A stretch of DNA of 64,000 nt from an uncultured Paracoccaceae bacterium (GTDB lineage Bacteria; Pseudomonadota; Alphaproteobacteria; Rhodobacterales; Rhodobacteraceae). Location of the stretch: the NCBI GenBank assembly GCA_937146765.1, contig CAKZRP010000080.1, positions 1 through 64,000 of the forward strand, given 5' to 3'. Position numbers and translations under genes: made by a program. The notes beneath the pieces are model-generated. The model had not been told where the DNA came from. It was given only the letters and a program-made list of their open reading frames with translations, and ran no database searches. Of the stretch, positions 51,912 to 60,713 are shown piece by piece (position 1 is the first letter of the stretch; every line of letters starts with the position of its first letter).

Positions 51912-52208
51912 TCATGCCCAGCCGTCGTTTGCAATCAGGGCCTTGATACGGTCCTGATCGTATTCCTGTTCCAGTCGCGTGGCCTCAGCCTCTGCGACCT
52001 CAGCAGGCTCCCCTTCCACGCTGTAAGCTTCGGCTTTGCGCCACTCTGCAAGGTAGGCGTCCGCGTCCTTGGCGTTCACTTTCATCGCGGCGCGGTCGAT
52101 GGCCTGCTCGAACCGCTCTTCCAGCTGGCGTTTCGCGCCGCCGCGGCCCTTGCCCACGATGACCTGAGCCGGGATGTCGCGCCAGTAAACGATGGTGACG
52201 TCAGGCAT
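51912..52208 (-). CDS. Small 'virulence factor' (CvfC-type) domain protein
   Basis: The protein has 98 residues from ATG 52208 with GAGG upstream. The opening VTIVYWRDIPAQVIVGKGRGGAKRQLEERFEQAIDRAAM matches the short family annotated as virulence factor (PF13769). No signal peptide or membrane segment is present, and the real function is unknown. It leads the operon with the MetF-like and methyltransferase genes, so a role in corrinoid/one-carbon transfer is more likely than virulence; that is inference from context. Confidence 0.75.
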   Translation of the reverse strand: MPDVTIVYWRDIPAQVIVGKGRGGAKRQLEERFEQAIDRAAMKVNAKDADAYLAEWRKAEAYSVEGEPAEVAEAEATRLEQEYDQDRIKALIANDGWA

Positions 52209-52494
52209 TGCCAATCCTCTTCATGCGTCTGTCGTAAGCCGTTTCTATGTTGCCGCAGACGGCTTGGTGCGTCGGATTTCGACAACAAAGGTGGAAAGAG
52301 CGACCTCGCCGGCGCAGGCCCAGTTTGGCACATCACGGGGGCTTGAGACAAACCCGTCCGATGGCACGCATCGGCAAGGCTGCTAAGCCTCCGCTTTTTC
52401 TTTGCCTTTCCCCAGTGCGCCTCCGGCAGTCCCTTGCGCAGGGCGGCCTGCCCACGTAGGGTTAATGCAACACGATAATCGGAGGGCGTGATTC

Positions 52495-53607
52495 ATGGCG
52501 CCCAGGCGTTCCAAAGGTACAGGAGCGTTTCCCAGAGCGGTTGAGACCACTGTACCAGCCCGGCCAGATACAGATGCGCTTTATGCTGCGCTGGATCTTG
52601 GCACAAACAGTTGCAGGATGCTGATTGCCCAACCCAATGGCAGCGGCTTTCATGTGGTGGACAGTTTTTCGAAGTCGGTGCAGCTAGGCTCCGGCCTTGA
52701 AAAGACCGGGCGCTTGTCGCGCTCGTCCATGTCCCGGACCATTCAGGCCCTGCGCATCTGTCAGCAGAAGATCAGCCGCAATCGCGTGAAACGGATGCGT
52801 CTGGTGGCGACCGAGGCCTGTCGGCGCGCAAAGAACGGTCGCGACTTCATGCGGCAAATCAAGCGCGAGACCGGCCTCTCGATGGAGATCATCCAGCCGG
52901 AGGAAGAAGCGCGCCTGGCGGTGATCTCTTGCGCTCCGCTGGTCTCGACCAAGACCGAACAACTGCTGGTGGTCGACATCGGTGGCGGATCGACCGAGCT
53001 GGTCTGGATCGACCTCTCCTCGGTCCCGCGTCGGGACCGTCCCTCTGCGATCATGCGGCTGCACGCGGGGTTTCACACCGTCGACAGCCCTTTTCCCGCC
53101 GCCAAGGTGGTGGACTGGATTTCCGTCCCGCTCGGCGTGGCGACCCTGCGCGATCAATTCAACGACGTGGAGGACGATGCCGCCCGTTTTGCGCTGATGT
53201 CGTGGTTCTTCGAGGAGAACCTTGCAGATTTTGCCCCCTACAAGGATGTGCAGGCGCGCGAGGGGTTCCAGATCGTTGGTACCTCCGGCACCGTCACCAC
53301 GGTGGCCGCCTCGCATCTGGGGCTCAAGCGCTACGATCGTACCAAGGTGGACGGGCTGCGCATGACCTCCGACCAGATCGACAAGGTGATCCGCAGCTAT
53401 CTGGAGCTTGGCCCGCAGGGGCGGCGCCGCGATCCGCGCATTGGCGAGGACCGTCAGGCCCTCATCATGTCCGGTGCGGCAATTCTGCAGGCTCTGTTGC
53501 GCTGCTGGCCCACGGATCGGCTCTCTGTGGCGGACAGGGGGCTGCGCGAGGGGCTGCTCTATGCGCAGATGAGCGCGGATGGCGTTTTGGAGGATGGCCC
53601 TTTCTGA
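52495..53607 (+). CDS. ppx: Exopolyphosphatase / pppGpp phosphatase family protein
   Basis: The 370-residue ASKHA-fold protein has YAALDLGTNSCRMLIAQP (phosphate 1 motif, about 30-47), VVDIGGGSTELVWIDL (phosphate 2) and IVGTSGTVTTVAA. It is shorter than E. coli Ppx (513) and resembles the compact GppA/Ppx enzymes of alphaproteobacteria. It would release phosphate from polyphosphate and/or act on pppGpp. CGGAGGG precedes the ATG. It is 79 bases before rlmE on the same strand, a pairing common in Rhodobacterales. Confidence 0.88.
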   Translation: MAPRRSKGTGAFPRAVETTVPARPDTDALYAALDLGTNSCRMLIAQPNGSGFHVVDSFSKSVQLGSGLEKTGRLSRSSMSRTIQALRICQQKISRNRVKRMRLVATEACRRAKNGRDFMRQIKRETGLSMEIIQPEEEARLAVISCAPLVSTKTEQLLVVDIGGGSTELVWIDLSSVPRRDRPSAIMRLHAGFHTVDSPFPAAKVVDWISVPLGVATLRDQFNDVEDDAARFALMSWFFEENLADFAPYKDVQAREGFQIVGTSGTVTTVAASHLGLKRYDRTKVDGLRMTSDQIDKVIRSYLELGPQGRRRDPRIGEDRQALIMSGAAILQALLRCWPTDRLSVADRGLREGLLYAQMSADGVLEDGPF

Positions 53608-53686
53608 GGCCCCTTCCGCCTGCGGGCTGAATTCGCTATAGCGCCCCGGTCGCATGCGGCGGCACGAGACATAAGGACGATGGGCC

Positions 53687-54409
53687 ATGGCTAAGAAACC
53701 GACTGGAAAGAACACCTCCGGGCGCGGACAGCGCGAATTGACCGTGAAGGTGAAGACCGCCCGCGGCCGTAGCATCAGCTCGACCCGCTGGCTGCAGCGC
53801 CAGCTGAACGACCCCTATGTCAAACGTGCCCAGGCCGAAGGGTATCGCGGCCGCGCCGCCTTCAAGATCATGGAGCTGGATGACAAGTTCCGCTTTCTTG
53901 TGCCTGGCGCCCGCGTGATCGACCTCGGCTGCGCGCCCGGGGGCTGGGCGCAGGTGGCGGTGCCTCGGATCAATGCGCTTGGCGAGAAATCGGGTAAATC
54001 CATCGGCCGCATCATCGGCGTTGACCTGCAGGAGGTGGAGCCCCTGCCCGGCGCGGAATTCTACCAATTGGATTTCATGGAGGACGATGCCGACCTCAAG
54101 GTGAAGGAATGGCTCGGCGGCAATGCGGATGTGGTGATGTCGGATATGGCAGCCGCCAGTTCCGGTCACAAGCAGACCGACCATTTGCGCATCATCGCGC
54201 TTTGCGAAACCGCAGCCTATTTTGCCTTTGATGTGCTTGAGGTCGGTGGCACCTTCGTGGCCAAGGTCCTCGCTGGCGGTGCCGAAGGCGAGCTGCAGAA
54301 GTTGCTGAAGCAGAAATTCAAGTCCGTGGACAACGTGAAGCCCCCGTCGTCCCGCTCTGACAGTTCGGAAAAATTCGTTGTGGCTCGCGGCTTTCGCGGC
54401 AACGACTAA
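53687..54409 (+). CDS. rlmE: 23S rRNA (uridine-2552-2'-O)-methyltransferase RlmE
   Basis: The 240-residue FtsJ-type methyltransferase opens with a basic N-terminal tail, then YVKRAQAEGYRGRAAFKIMELDDKF (catalytic Lys), the SAM motif VIDLGCAPGGWAQVAVPR, VDLQEVEPLPG, DVVMSDMAAASSG and a catalytic Lys in GTFVAKVLAGG. It methylates the A-loop of 23S rRNA during 50S maturation. AAGGA lies eight bases before the ATG. Confidence 0.95.
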   Translation: MAKKPTGKNTSGRGQRELTVKVKTARGRSISSTRWLQRQLNDPYVKRAQAEGYRGRAAFKIMELDDKFRFLVPGARVIDLGCAPGGWAQVAVPRINALGEKSGKSIGRIIGVDLQEVEPLPGAEFYQLDFMEDDADLKVKEWLGGNADVVMSDMAAASSGHKQTDHLRIIALCETAAYFAFDVLEVGGTFVAKVLAGGAEGELQKLLKQKFKSVDNVKPPSSRSDSSEKFVVARGFRGND

Positions 54410-54663
54410 CGCATCAGGAACCGAAAGCCCGGACGGCTGAGTGAGCGCACTGCCCGATCGCGCAGTGCCAGCAAAGCTTCGCTTTCTGCCGGGGGCAGCT
54501 TGCTCCGGCCTGGCTTCTGCGCTGCGGTCGCCTCGCCAAAGGAGGCGGGCACGATCCGGGACAGGGCCAGCAAACGCTGGCGGGCAAGGGCGGCTTGGGT
54601 CTGTGGCATGATCTGGCTCCAGATGGCAGTCTGTGCCTCGATCTTTGCGATGCCTGCAGTCAT
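54406..54663 (-). CDS. Small hypothetical protein, convergent with rlmE
   Basis: I do not recognise this protein. From ATG 54663 it encodes 85 basic, mostly helical residues (ALARQRLLALSRIVPASFGE ... LLALRDRAVRSLSRPGFRFL). Its stop overlaps the rlmE stop region by four bases on the opposite strand. No clear Shine-Dalgarno site or family match was found, so it may be spurious. Confidence 0.35.
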   Translation of the reverse strand: MTAGIAKIEAQTAIWSQIMPQTQAALARQRLLALSRIVPASFGEATAAQKPGRSKLPPAESEALLALRDRAVRSLSRPGFRFLMR

Positions 54664-54725
54664 GCTTCTGGCGCAATTGTGGCAACTTCGCGGCACGAAC
54701 CGCCAAGTTTAACAAGTTTCAAAAT

Positions 54726-55598
54726 TCAAATGTCTTTGTGGCGGTCGGTTTCCAACACCCCGTTGATCTCTGCTCCGAGGATCAGGATCGCCGCGTTGAG
54801 GTATAGAAAGATCAGCGCCGCCATGGCGCCTGCCAGTCCTGCATAGGTGGCGGAATAGCTGGCGAAGCTCGAGACATAAAAGGCAAAACCCAACCCGGCC
54901 GCCCACCACAGGAGCAAGGTGGTCGCCACCCCCGGAAAGATCTGGACCAGTGTGGCCCGGCGCGGCAGCAGCACCAGATGGTAGAGCACCACTGCAGCCA
55001 CGGGCACCACTGCGACCACCAGACCATTGGTGCCGTTTTCCCAGCCCCGCAGAAAATCCAGTTCCGGAAAGAACCGCGCGAGGAACCGGGCCCCAAGCGG
55101 CAGGAAGACCTCGAAGATCGTCGCCAGCAACAGCCCGGCCCCGCCGAGGATAACCAGGCCGAGGGAGATGAGCCGATGCTTCCAGAAAGGGCGGGTTTCC
55201 TCCTGTCCATAGGCGCGCAGCATGGCGATACGGATGGCATCCACGCCATTGGACGCGAAGTAGAGGGCAAGCACCCCGCCAAGGGTCATCAATCCGGTCC
55301 CGGAGCTTTGCAGTACTGCAAAAACCTCCCGCGAGATCGGTTCCGCCACCGAGTCAGGCCAACTGCCAAAGACCAGGTCAACAACGTCCTCGACCACCAC
55401 CCGATGGGAGAACAGGCTGGCGACTTCGCCGCTCAGCGCGACGGTGAACAGAACGAAGGGAAACAGCGCCATCATCATCGACATGGCGATATGGCTGCTC
55501 AGCACCCAGGCATTCTTGCGGTTGAACCGCCCCACGGCACGGCGCAGAACTTCCAGCGCATAGAGGTGCTTTTTGTTCTGCGTTGCATGTCCTGACAT
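54726..55598 (-). CDS. YihY/BrkB-family inner-membrane protein
   Basis: The 290-residue protein has about six hydrophobic segments and the family features AWVLSSHIAMSMMMALFPFVLF near the start, FASNGVDAIRIAMLRAYGQEE in the middle and YAGLAGAMAALIFLYLNAAILILGAEING near the end. These proteins were once called RNase BN by mistake; their role is unknown, perhaps transport. GGGAGA precedes the ATG. Confidence 0.87.
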   Translation of the reverse strand: MSGHATQNKKHLYALEVLRRAVGRFNRKNAWVLSSHIAMSMMMALFPFVLFTVALSGEVASLFSHRVVVEDVVDLVFGSWPDSVAEPISREVFAVLQSSGTGLMTLGGVLALYFASNGVDAIRIAMLRAYGQEETRPFWKHRLISLGLVILGGAGLLLATIFEVFLPLGARFLARFFPELDFLRGWENGTNGLVVAVVPVAAVVLYHLVLLPRRATLVQIFPGVATTLLLWWAAGLGFAFYVSSFASYSATYAGLAGAMAALIFLYLNAAILILGAEINGVLETDRHKDI

Positions 55599-55654
55599 CG
55601 GGTCTCCCGTGAGTGCGGTGTACGCCGCTCGTCGGTGGAGCAGCCGGGTGCATC

Positions 55655-56095
55655 TTAACCGCCTCTGCGGCCACGGGAAAACACCGGTTGCATGGTTCCG
55701 ACCAGAAAAGCGGTACTGATGCCGAAGGCCAACATGCCGGTCATTGCCGCAAAGGCAGCGAAAATTCGGTGTTCCTGATCGAGCACCACATCCCCGTAGC
55801 CCAGAGTGGTGTAGGTGGAGACGGAAAAATAGACCGCGGTGTTCCAGTCGGAGATGCTTGTGGTCTTGACCAGCAGCGCCGCCGACCAGATCCAGATCTG
55901 TGCGGTATGCGCAGCCAGAACAAATCCGATCGAAATCAGCAGAACGCTGCCTTGGCGAACCTTGCTGGGATGATGGGAAAACCGGGCCTCATGGCGCCGC
56001 AGGGCTTCGCCGCACCACACCAGCACAGCGACTTCCAGCACCAGGCATCCGCCGAGGAAGATGCTCCCCCAGATGATCTGCTCGGGAAGGGTCAT
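55655..56095 (-). CDS. Two-TM-pore potassium channel-like protein
   Basis: The protein has 146 residues from ATG 56095 (AAGGA eight bases before). Three hydrophobic helices are seen (about 5-27, 43-68 and 110-132), with a pore loop STYTTLGYGDVVL between the last two; TLGYGD is a K+-selective filter. No ligand-binding or RCK domain is present. It is 61 bases after the TAXI binding-protein gene on the same strand, so the two may be co-transcribed. Confidence 0.78.
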   Translation of the reverse strand: MTLPEQIIWGSIFLGGCLVLEVAVLVWCGEALRRHEARFSHHPSKVRQGSVLLISIGFVLAAHTAQIWIWSAALLVKTTSISDWNTAVYFSVSTYTTLGYGDVVLDQEHRIFAAFAAMTGMLAFGISTAFLVGTMQPVFSRGRRGG

Positions 56096-56156
56096 GCGTC
56101 GTGTCCTTTCATGGCAGGGGACCGCAAGCACAGGTCAGGGGCTGAGGTTGCAACCT

Positions 56157-57149
56157 TCACCGCGAAGAGGGTTCCAAGAGATCGCTGAAGCGATAAAAGG
56201 ACCGGGCCGCAGGATGAAGCGGCGCGGTCTGGTAGTCCTTCACCATGCTTTCCTTGGACAGCTCGGCAAAAGCCGGATGAGCCTTGCGCAAGTCGTCCAG
56301 CTCGGAAAAGACCGCCCGGACCACTTCATGTACGATCTTGGCCCGCTGGGCCTCTGTGGTCACCAGGGTTGCCGAAACACCAAACGACTGAAGCGCGCGC
56401 TCATTGCCCCGGTAAAGTCCACCGGGAACCTCCGTCAGCGCATATTGTCCACTGTTGGCAACCAAGCGCAGGATCGCGGGTTCATTGATCTCGACAAGGA
56501 CGGAATCGCAGGCCGTGGTTGCCGCCTCTACGGTCGCCGAAGGGTGCCCGGCGACAAAGATCATCGCATCGATCTCGCCGCGACAGAGGGCTTCGGATTG
56601 GCTGTCCGGAGCAAATTCGTGGATTTCTGCAAACCTGTCTCGTCTCCAGCCGAGCGCTGCCATCACCTCTTGCATGGTGGCGTTCTGACCGGAGCCTTTG
56701 GGGCCTATGTTGATCCTCTTCCCCTGGAGGTCGGAGAAACTGCGGATGCCCGCATCGCTGCGGGCAATCACCGTGAAGACTTCGCCGTAAAGCGAAAAGA
56801 CGGCGCGCAGGTCATTGAACGCGGTGCCATCGCGCACCAGGGCATTGCCGCCAAAGGCGCGCGCCTGCCAGTCGGATTGGACGATGGCAAAATCCACTCG
56901 GCCCTCTGCCAGGGCTTCGAGATTGGCAAGTGATCCCTCGGAGGCTTCCGCGCTGCAGCGAATGCCGTGCCGCTTGCGATCCTGATTCAGGAGGCGACAG
57001 ATCGCCGTCCCCATTGGATAATAAAGGCCGGAGACTGATCCGGTGCCGATCGTGATGAAGTCCTCGCTGTGCGCGGGAGTCGCCAACAGTCCGACAAGGC
57101 AGAATAGCCCGGCAGCGATCCTTGAAATTCCTGGTGTCCGTCTCGCCAT
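56157..57149 (-). CDS. TAXI-family periplasmic solute-binding protein
   Basis: The protein has 330 residues from ATG 57149. A signal peptide (GLFCLVGLLATPAHS) precedes the TRAP-TAXI fold: ITIGTGSVSGLYYPMGTAICRLLN, SEASEGSLANLEALAEGRVDFAIVQSDW, KGSGQNATMQEVMAALGW and IFVAGHPSATVEAA. It should bind an organic acid or glutamate-like solute. TAXI proteins work with fused DctQM permeases, but none is in this window, so this is an orphan; its neighbour is a channel-like gene. Confidence 0.87.
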   Translation of the reverse strand: MARRTPGISRIAAGLFCLVGLLATPAHSEDFITIGTGSVSGLYYPMGTAICRLLNQDRKRHGIRCSAEASEGSLANLEALAEGRVDFAIVQSDWQARAFGGNALVRDGTAFNDLRAVFSLYGEVFTVIARSDAGIRSFSDLQGKRINIGPKGSGQNATMQEVMAALGWRRDRFAEIHEFAPDSQSEALCRGEIDAMIFVAGHPSATVEAATTACDSVLVEINEPAILRLVANSGQYALTEVPGGLYRGNERALQSFGVSATLVTTEAQRAKIVHEVVRAVFSELDDLRKAHPAFAELSKESMVKDYQTAPLHPAARSFYRFSDLLEPSSR

Positions 57150-57366
57150 TCTCGTCCCTTCCCGATGGTGCCGGCACGTTTCCAAAGGCAGGTGAACCTG
57201 TCAAGCCGACCATGGAACCGGACGAGGCATCTGCTCGGCGTCCTCCTTGCCGAGGCGGGATTTACCTCCCGGCTCAACCTGTTGCCCCCCCGATATCGAA
57301 GGTGGGGCTGTCATAAAAGCGTTATTGAGAACCGATAGCTGAGCACACGTGTCCCCGGAACCGATT

Positions 57367-57404
57367 CCGGCGTGAACAGGACAGTGAAGTCAGGTTCACG
57401 CCGG
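57367..57404. promoter_or_regulatory. Perfect 11-bp inverted repeat upstream of ugpB
   Basis: CCGGCGTGAAC (57367-57377) and GTTCACGCCGG (57394-57404) are perfect complements separated by 16 bases. There is no T run. It lies about 110 bases before ugpB and could be an operator or an RNA hairpin in the leader. The 57150-57514 gap holds no gene. Confidence 0.5.
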
Positions 57405-57422
57405 TGCCCGGACGGATGCAGG

Positions 57423-57440
57423 CTGTCACATGGCTATTTC
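57423..57440 (+). promoter_or_regulatory. Weak Pho-box-like site upstream of ugpB
   Basis: CTGTCAC at 57423-57429 is a perfect half site; 11 bases on, CTATTTC matches only partly. ugp operons are classical PhoB targets, and phoB is in this window. Confidence 0.35.
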
Positions 57441-57514
57441 ATTGCGATGGCAGTCTGCGGGGGTCGAAACAACAAAACACGCTCCGCTTTGGGGTATCAG
57501 ACTTGGAGATGTCG

Positions 57515-58822
57515 ATGACATTCTGGAAAATCGCAGCGCTGAACGTCGCTGTTTCTCTCTCGGCGACCGCAGCCTGGGCCGAAACCGAAATCACCCTGTG
57601 GCACGCGATGGGCGGCCAGCTGGGCGAAACCGTGAACAAGATCGCCGAAGACTTCAATGCGTCTCAGGACGAGTACAAGATCACCCCCGTCTTCAAGGGC
57701 TCCTACGAGGAAACCCTGACCGCCGGCATCGCCGCATTCCGCGCGGGCGAACAGCCCAACATCATGCAGGTGTTTGACGCTGGTGCCGCCACCGTGATCG
57801 GTGCCAAGGGCGCGACCGTTCCGGTGCAGGACCTGCTGACCCAGAATGGCGTCGATTTCGACATCAACAACTACATCTCCGGCGTGCGTTATTTCTATGC
57901 CGATGCTGATGGCAAGATGATCGGCATGCCGTTCAACTCTTCCTCGCCGATCATGTATTACAACGTCGATGCTCTGAAGAAGGCCGGCGTTGAGGCTCCG
58001 AAGACCTGGGAAGAATTCCAATCCGTGACCGCACCCGCGCTGAAGGACGCCGGCTATATCGCCCTGGCGCAGTCCCACCTGCCCTGGATCTTCACCGAAA
58101 ACTTCATGTCCCGCCACAACCTGCCGTTTGCCACCAACAACAATGGCTATGATGGCGCCGAAGGCACCCAGATCCTCGTCAATACCGACGCGTTGAAGGC
58201 TCACTTCACCGCCATGACCGAGTGGAAGGACCAGGGTTTCTTTGAATGGTACGGCACCGGCTGGGATGACAACCAGAAGGCCTTCGACCAGGGCGACGTT
58301 GCCATCTGGCTCGGCTCTTCCGGCTCCTTCGGTGGTCTGATGTCCAAGGACCTCGGCTTTGAATTCTCCGCCACCTACCTGCCCTACTGGGAGTCGGTGA
58401 CCAAGGAGCCGACCCAGACCTTCATCGGTGGCGCGTCGCTGTTTGCGATGGCCGGCCATGATGCGGCTGAGAACGAAGCCACCGCGAAGTTCTTCGAGTA
58501 TCTGACCTCCGCCGACGTCCAGTACTACTGGCACAAGGAAACCGGCTATGTGCCGATCACCGAAGCCGCTTACGAGCTGGCAAAGTCCGACGGCCATTAT
58601 GACCGTTTCCCGGCCGCCGAAGTTGGCATCCAGCAGCTGTCCCTGCCCGGTGGCGAGAACACCAAGGGCTATCGCATGGGCTTCTACGTCCAGATCCGCG
58701 ACGTGATGAACCGGGAATACGGCCGCATCCTGACCGGTGAGACCTCGGTCGAGGACGCCTTCAACGCGATCGAAAAAGAAGCCAACGACCTGCTGGCACG
58801 TTTCGCCAAGACCCAGGGCTAA
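57515..58822 (+). CDS. ugpB: Glycerol-3-phosphate-binding periplasmic protein UgpB
   Basis: The protein has 435 residues. Two close ATGs exist (57509, 57515); GGAG touches the first, so 57515 is preferred. The signal peptide (cleavage near AWA-ETE) is followed by ITLWHAMGGQLGETVNKI, FKGSYEETLTAGIAAFRAGEQPNIMQVFDAG, MPFNSSSPIMYYN and GGASLFAM, all closely matching UgpB. It captures sn-glycerol-3-phosphate or its diesters. It is first in ugpBAEC and is followed by a long stem-loop. Confidence 0.92.
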   Translation: MTFWKIAALNVAVSLSATAAWAETEITLWHAMGGQLGETVNKIAEDFNASQDEYKITPVFKGSYEETLTAGIAAFRAGEQPNIMQVFDAGAATVIGAKGATVPVQDLLTQNGVDFDINNYISGVRYFYADADGKMIGMPFNSSSPIMYYNVDALKKAGVEAPKTWEEFQSVTAPALKDAGYIALAQSHLPWIFTENFMSRHNLPFATNNNGYDGAEGTQILVNTDALKAHFTAMTEWKDQGFFEWYGTGWDDNQKAFDQGDVAIWLGSSGSFGGLMSKDLGFEFSATYLPYWESVTKEPTQTFIGGASLFAMAGHDAAENEATAKFFEYLTSADVQYYWHKETGYVPITEAAYELAKSDGHYDRFPAAEVGIQQLSLPGGENTKGYRMGFYVQIRDVMNREYGRILTGETSVEDAFNAIEKEANDLLARFAKTQG

Positions 58823-58838
58823 GTCCCGCTCTTCCAAT

Positions 58839-58869
58839 GGGGCAATCCGCGCGCGCCGCGGGTTGCCCC
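58839..58869 (+). terminator. Intercistronic stem-loop after ugpB
   Basis: A 13-bp stem (GGGGCAATCCGCG / CGCGGGTTGCCCC, one G-T pair) with a 5-base loop is followed by TTCTTCATTT. It probably stabilises the ugpB message and reduces readthrough to ugpA. Confidence 0.65.
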
Positions 58870-58897
58870 TTCTTCATTTGCCGATGGAAACCTTCTC

Positions 58898-59779
58898 ATG
58901 AAACGCGCCGGATTCACCACCGTCTGGCTGCCCATAGCGTTGCTGTTGCCGCAGTTGATGATCATCGCGATCTTCTTCTACTGGCCCGCAGCCTGGGCGG
59001 TGCAGTCTTCCTTCTACCTCCAGGATCCCTTTGGGTTCGGATCCACTTTTGTCGGGGTCGAGAATTACACCGATCTTCTCGGCAATGTCGAATATGGCAA
59101 GGTGGCGCGCTTCACCCTGATCTACACGGTGCTGGTGACTTTCTTCTCGCTGGCGCTGGCGCTGTTGCTTGCGGTCAAGGCCGATGCCGTCATTTCCGGC
59201 GCCAAGACCTATCGCACCCTTCTGATGTGGGTCTATGCGATTGCGCCACCGGTGGCGGGTTTCATCGGGCTGATGTTCTTTGATCAGCGCAACGGGCCTT
59301 TGACCCAGATGTTCCAGGCCTTCGGATGGGATTTCCGCCTTGGCGCGGATTACACCTCCACCGCCACCGCCATGGTGGTTGTTGCGGTCTGGAAGCAGAT
59401 CCCGGTTAACTTCATCTTCTTCCTGTCCGGCCTGCAGTCGATCCCGAAGTCGGTGCGTGAAGCGGCGCTGATCGACAACCGCTCCGCCACGGGGCGGTTC
59501 TGGGACGTGACCTTCCCCCTGCTGGCGCCCACTGCCTTCTTCCTGCTCATCATCAACATCACCTATGCGCTGTTTGACACCTTCGGCATTGTCGACACGC
59601 TGGTGCGCTCCGAGCCGGGCAACAACCCGGTCACCCTCGTCTACAAGGTCTTTGTCGACGGGTTCCGCGGCAACGACCTCGGCGGCTCCTCGGCGCAATC
59701 GGTGCTCCTGATGCTCCTGGTGCTTGTGCTTACCGTATTCCAGTTCCGGCTGATCGAGCGCCGGATCCACTATACCTGA
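58898..59779 (+). CDS. ugpA: Glycerol-3-phosphate ABC transporter permease UgpA
   Basis: The 293-residue permease has six predicted helices, an opening LLPQLMIIAIFFYWPAAWAVQSSF, and the ATPase-contact loop EAALIDNRSATGRFWDVTFPLL. It pairs with UgpE. GGAAA precedes the ATG. Confidence 0.92.
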   Translation: MKRAGFTTVWLPIALLLPQLMIIAIFFYWPAAWAVQSSFYLQDPFGFGSTFVGVENYTDLLGNVEYGKVARFTLIYTVLVTFFSLALALLLAVKADAVISGAKTYRTLLMWVYAIAPPVAGFIGLMFFDQRNGPLTQMFQAFGWDFRLGADYTSTATAMVVVAVWKQIPVNFIFFLSGLQSIPKSVREAALIDNRSATGRFWDVTFPLLAPTAFFLLIINITYALFDTFGIVDTLVRSEPGNNPVTLVYKVFVDGFRGNDLGGSSAQSVLLMLLVLVLTVFQFRLIERRIHYT

Positions 59780-59792
59780 GGAGGGGACGAGA

Positions 59793-60701
59793 ATGGCTGA
59801 CCTGACGCAGGCGGGCGCTGTGGCCCGCCCCCTTACCCGGCCCAGAAAGCGGATCCGCTGGAACCGCATTGTCGATCACGCGGTGCTCATCACCGGATCG
59901 CTCTTCATGGTCTTTCCCGTGTTCATGGTGCTGACCACCATCAGTTTTGAGGACGTCGATATCGTCCAGAAGGGGCTCCAGATCGGGCTTGAAGGCCGCA
60001 TGGCGGAAAACTTCCACGACGCCATGTTCGAGGCCTCAGGCTTTACCAAGACGATCACCGGTACCCGCATGTTGATGAATTCGCTGATCCTCGGCTTTGG
60101 CTTTGCCATTGGCAAGATCGTCATCTCGATGATGGCGGCCTATGCAATCGTCTATTTCCGGCTGCGGTTTGCGACCTTTGCCTTCTGGATCATCTTCACC
60201 ACGTTGCTGCTGCCGCTGGAGGTGCGCATCCTGCCCTCCTACGAGGCGATCCAGAGCCTTGGGCTGGCCAATACCTATACCGGCCTCATTGTGCCGCTCA
60301 TCGCTTCGGCGACGGGGACCTTCTTCTTCCGGCAGTTCTTCCGCTCTATCCCCGAGGAACTGGTGGAGGCCGCCCGCATCGACGGCGCCGGGCCGGTGAA
60401 GTTTTTCATCGATATCCTTGTCCCCCTGAGCCGGACGATGATCGCGGCGATCTTCATCATCATGTTCGTCTACGGCTGGAACCAGTATCTCTGGCCGACC
60501 CTGATCACCACCGACGAAGGCATGTTTACCCTTGTGCGCGGCATCAAGCAGATCGTGCAGGTGCTGAGCCAGACCGGCGCCAAGATCCCCGAATACGGCA
60601 AGGCATTGGCACTTTCGATGATCGCCATGATCCCGCCGGTTCTCATCGTCATTTTCTTCCAGAGCTGGTTCGTCAAGGGCCTCACGGAATCCGATAAATA
60701 A
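59793..60701 (+). CDS. ugpE: Glycerol-3-phosphate ABC transporter permease UgpE
   Basis: The 302-residue permease has a polar N-terminus, then six helices. The EAA loop is EAARIDGAGPVKFFIDILVPLSRTMIAA, and MFVYGWNQYLWPTLIT is typical of UgpE. GAGGAGGGGA precedes the ATG. It lies 13 bases after ugpA. Confidence 0.92.
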   Translation: MADLTQAGAVARPLTRPRKRIRWNRIVDHAVLITGSLFMVFPVFMVLTTISFEDVDIVQKGLQIGLEGRMAENFHDAMFEASGFTKTITGTRMLMNSLILGFGFAIGKIVISMMAAYAIVYFRLRFATFAFWIIFTTLLLPLEVRILPSYEAIQSLGLANTYTGLIVPLIASATGTFFFRQFFRSIPEELVEAARIDGAGPVKFFIDILVPLSRTMIAAIFIIMFVYGWNQYLWPTLITTDEGMFTLVRGIKQIVQVLSQTGAKIPEYGKALALSMIAMIPPVLIVIFFQSWFVKGLTESDK

Positions 60702-60713
60702 GGAAATCTTTCA

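Noticed and set aside
52209..52494. Cobalamin or SAM riboswitch for the one-carbon operon
   Set aside because: No recognisable B12-box or SAM-II/SAH core could be found by eye on the minus strand.
57497..58837. 446-codon open frame opposite ugpB
   Set aside because: Shadow frame; ugpB on the other strand has all family features and a signal peptide.
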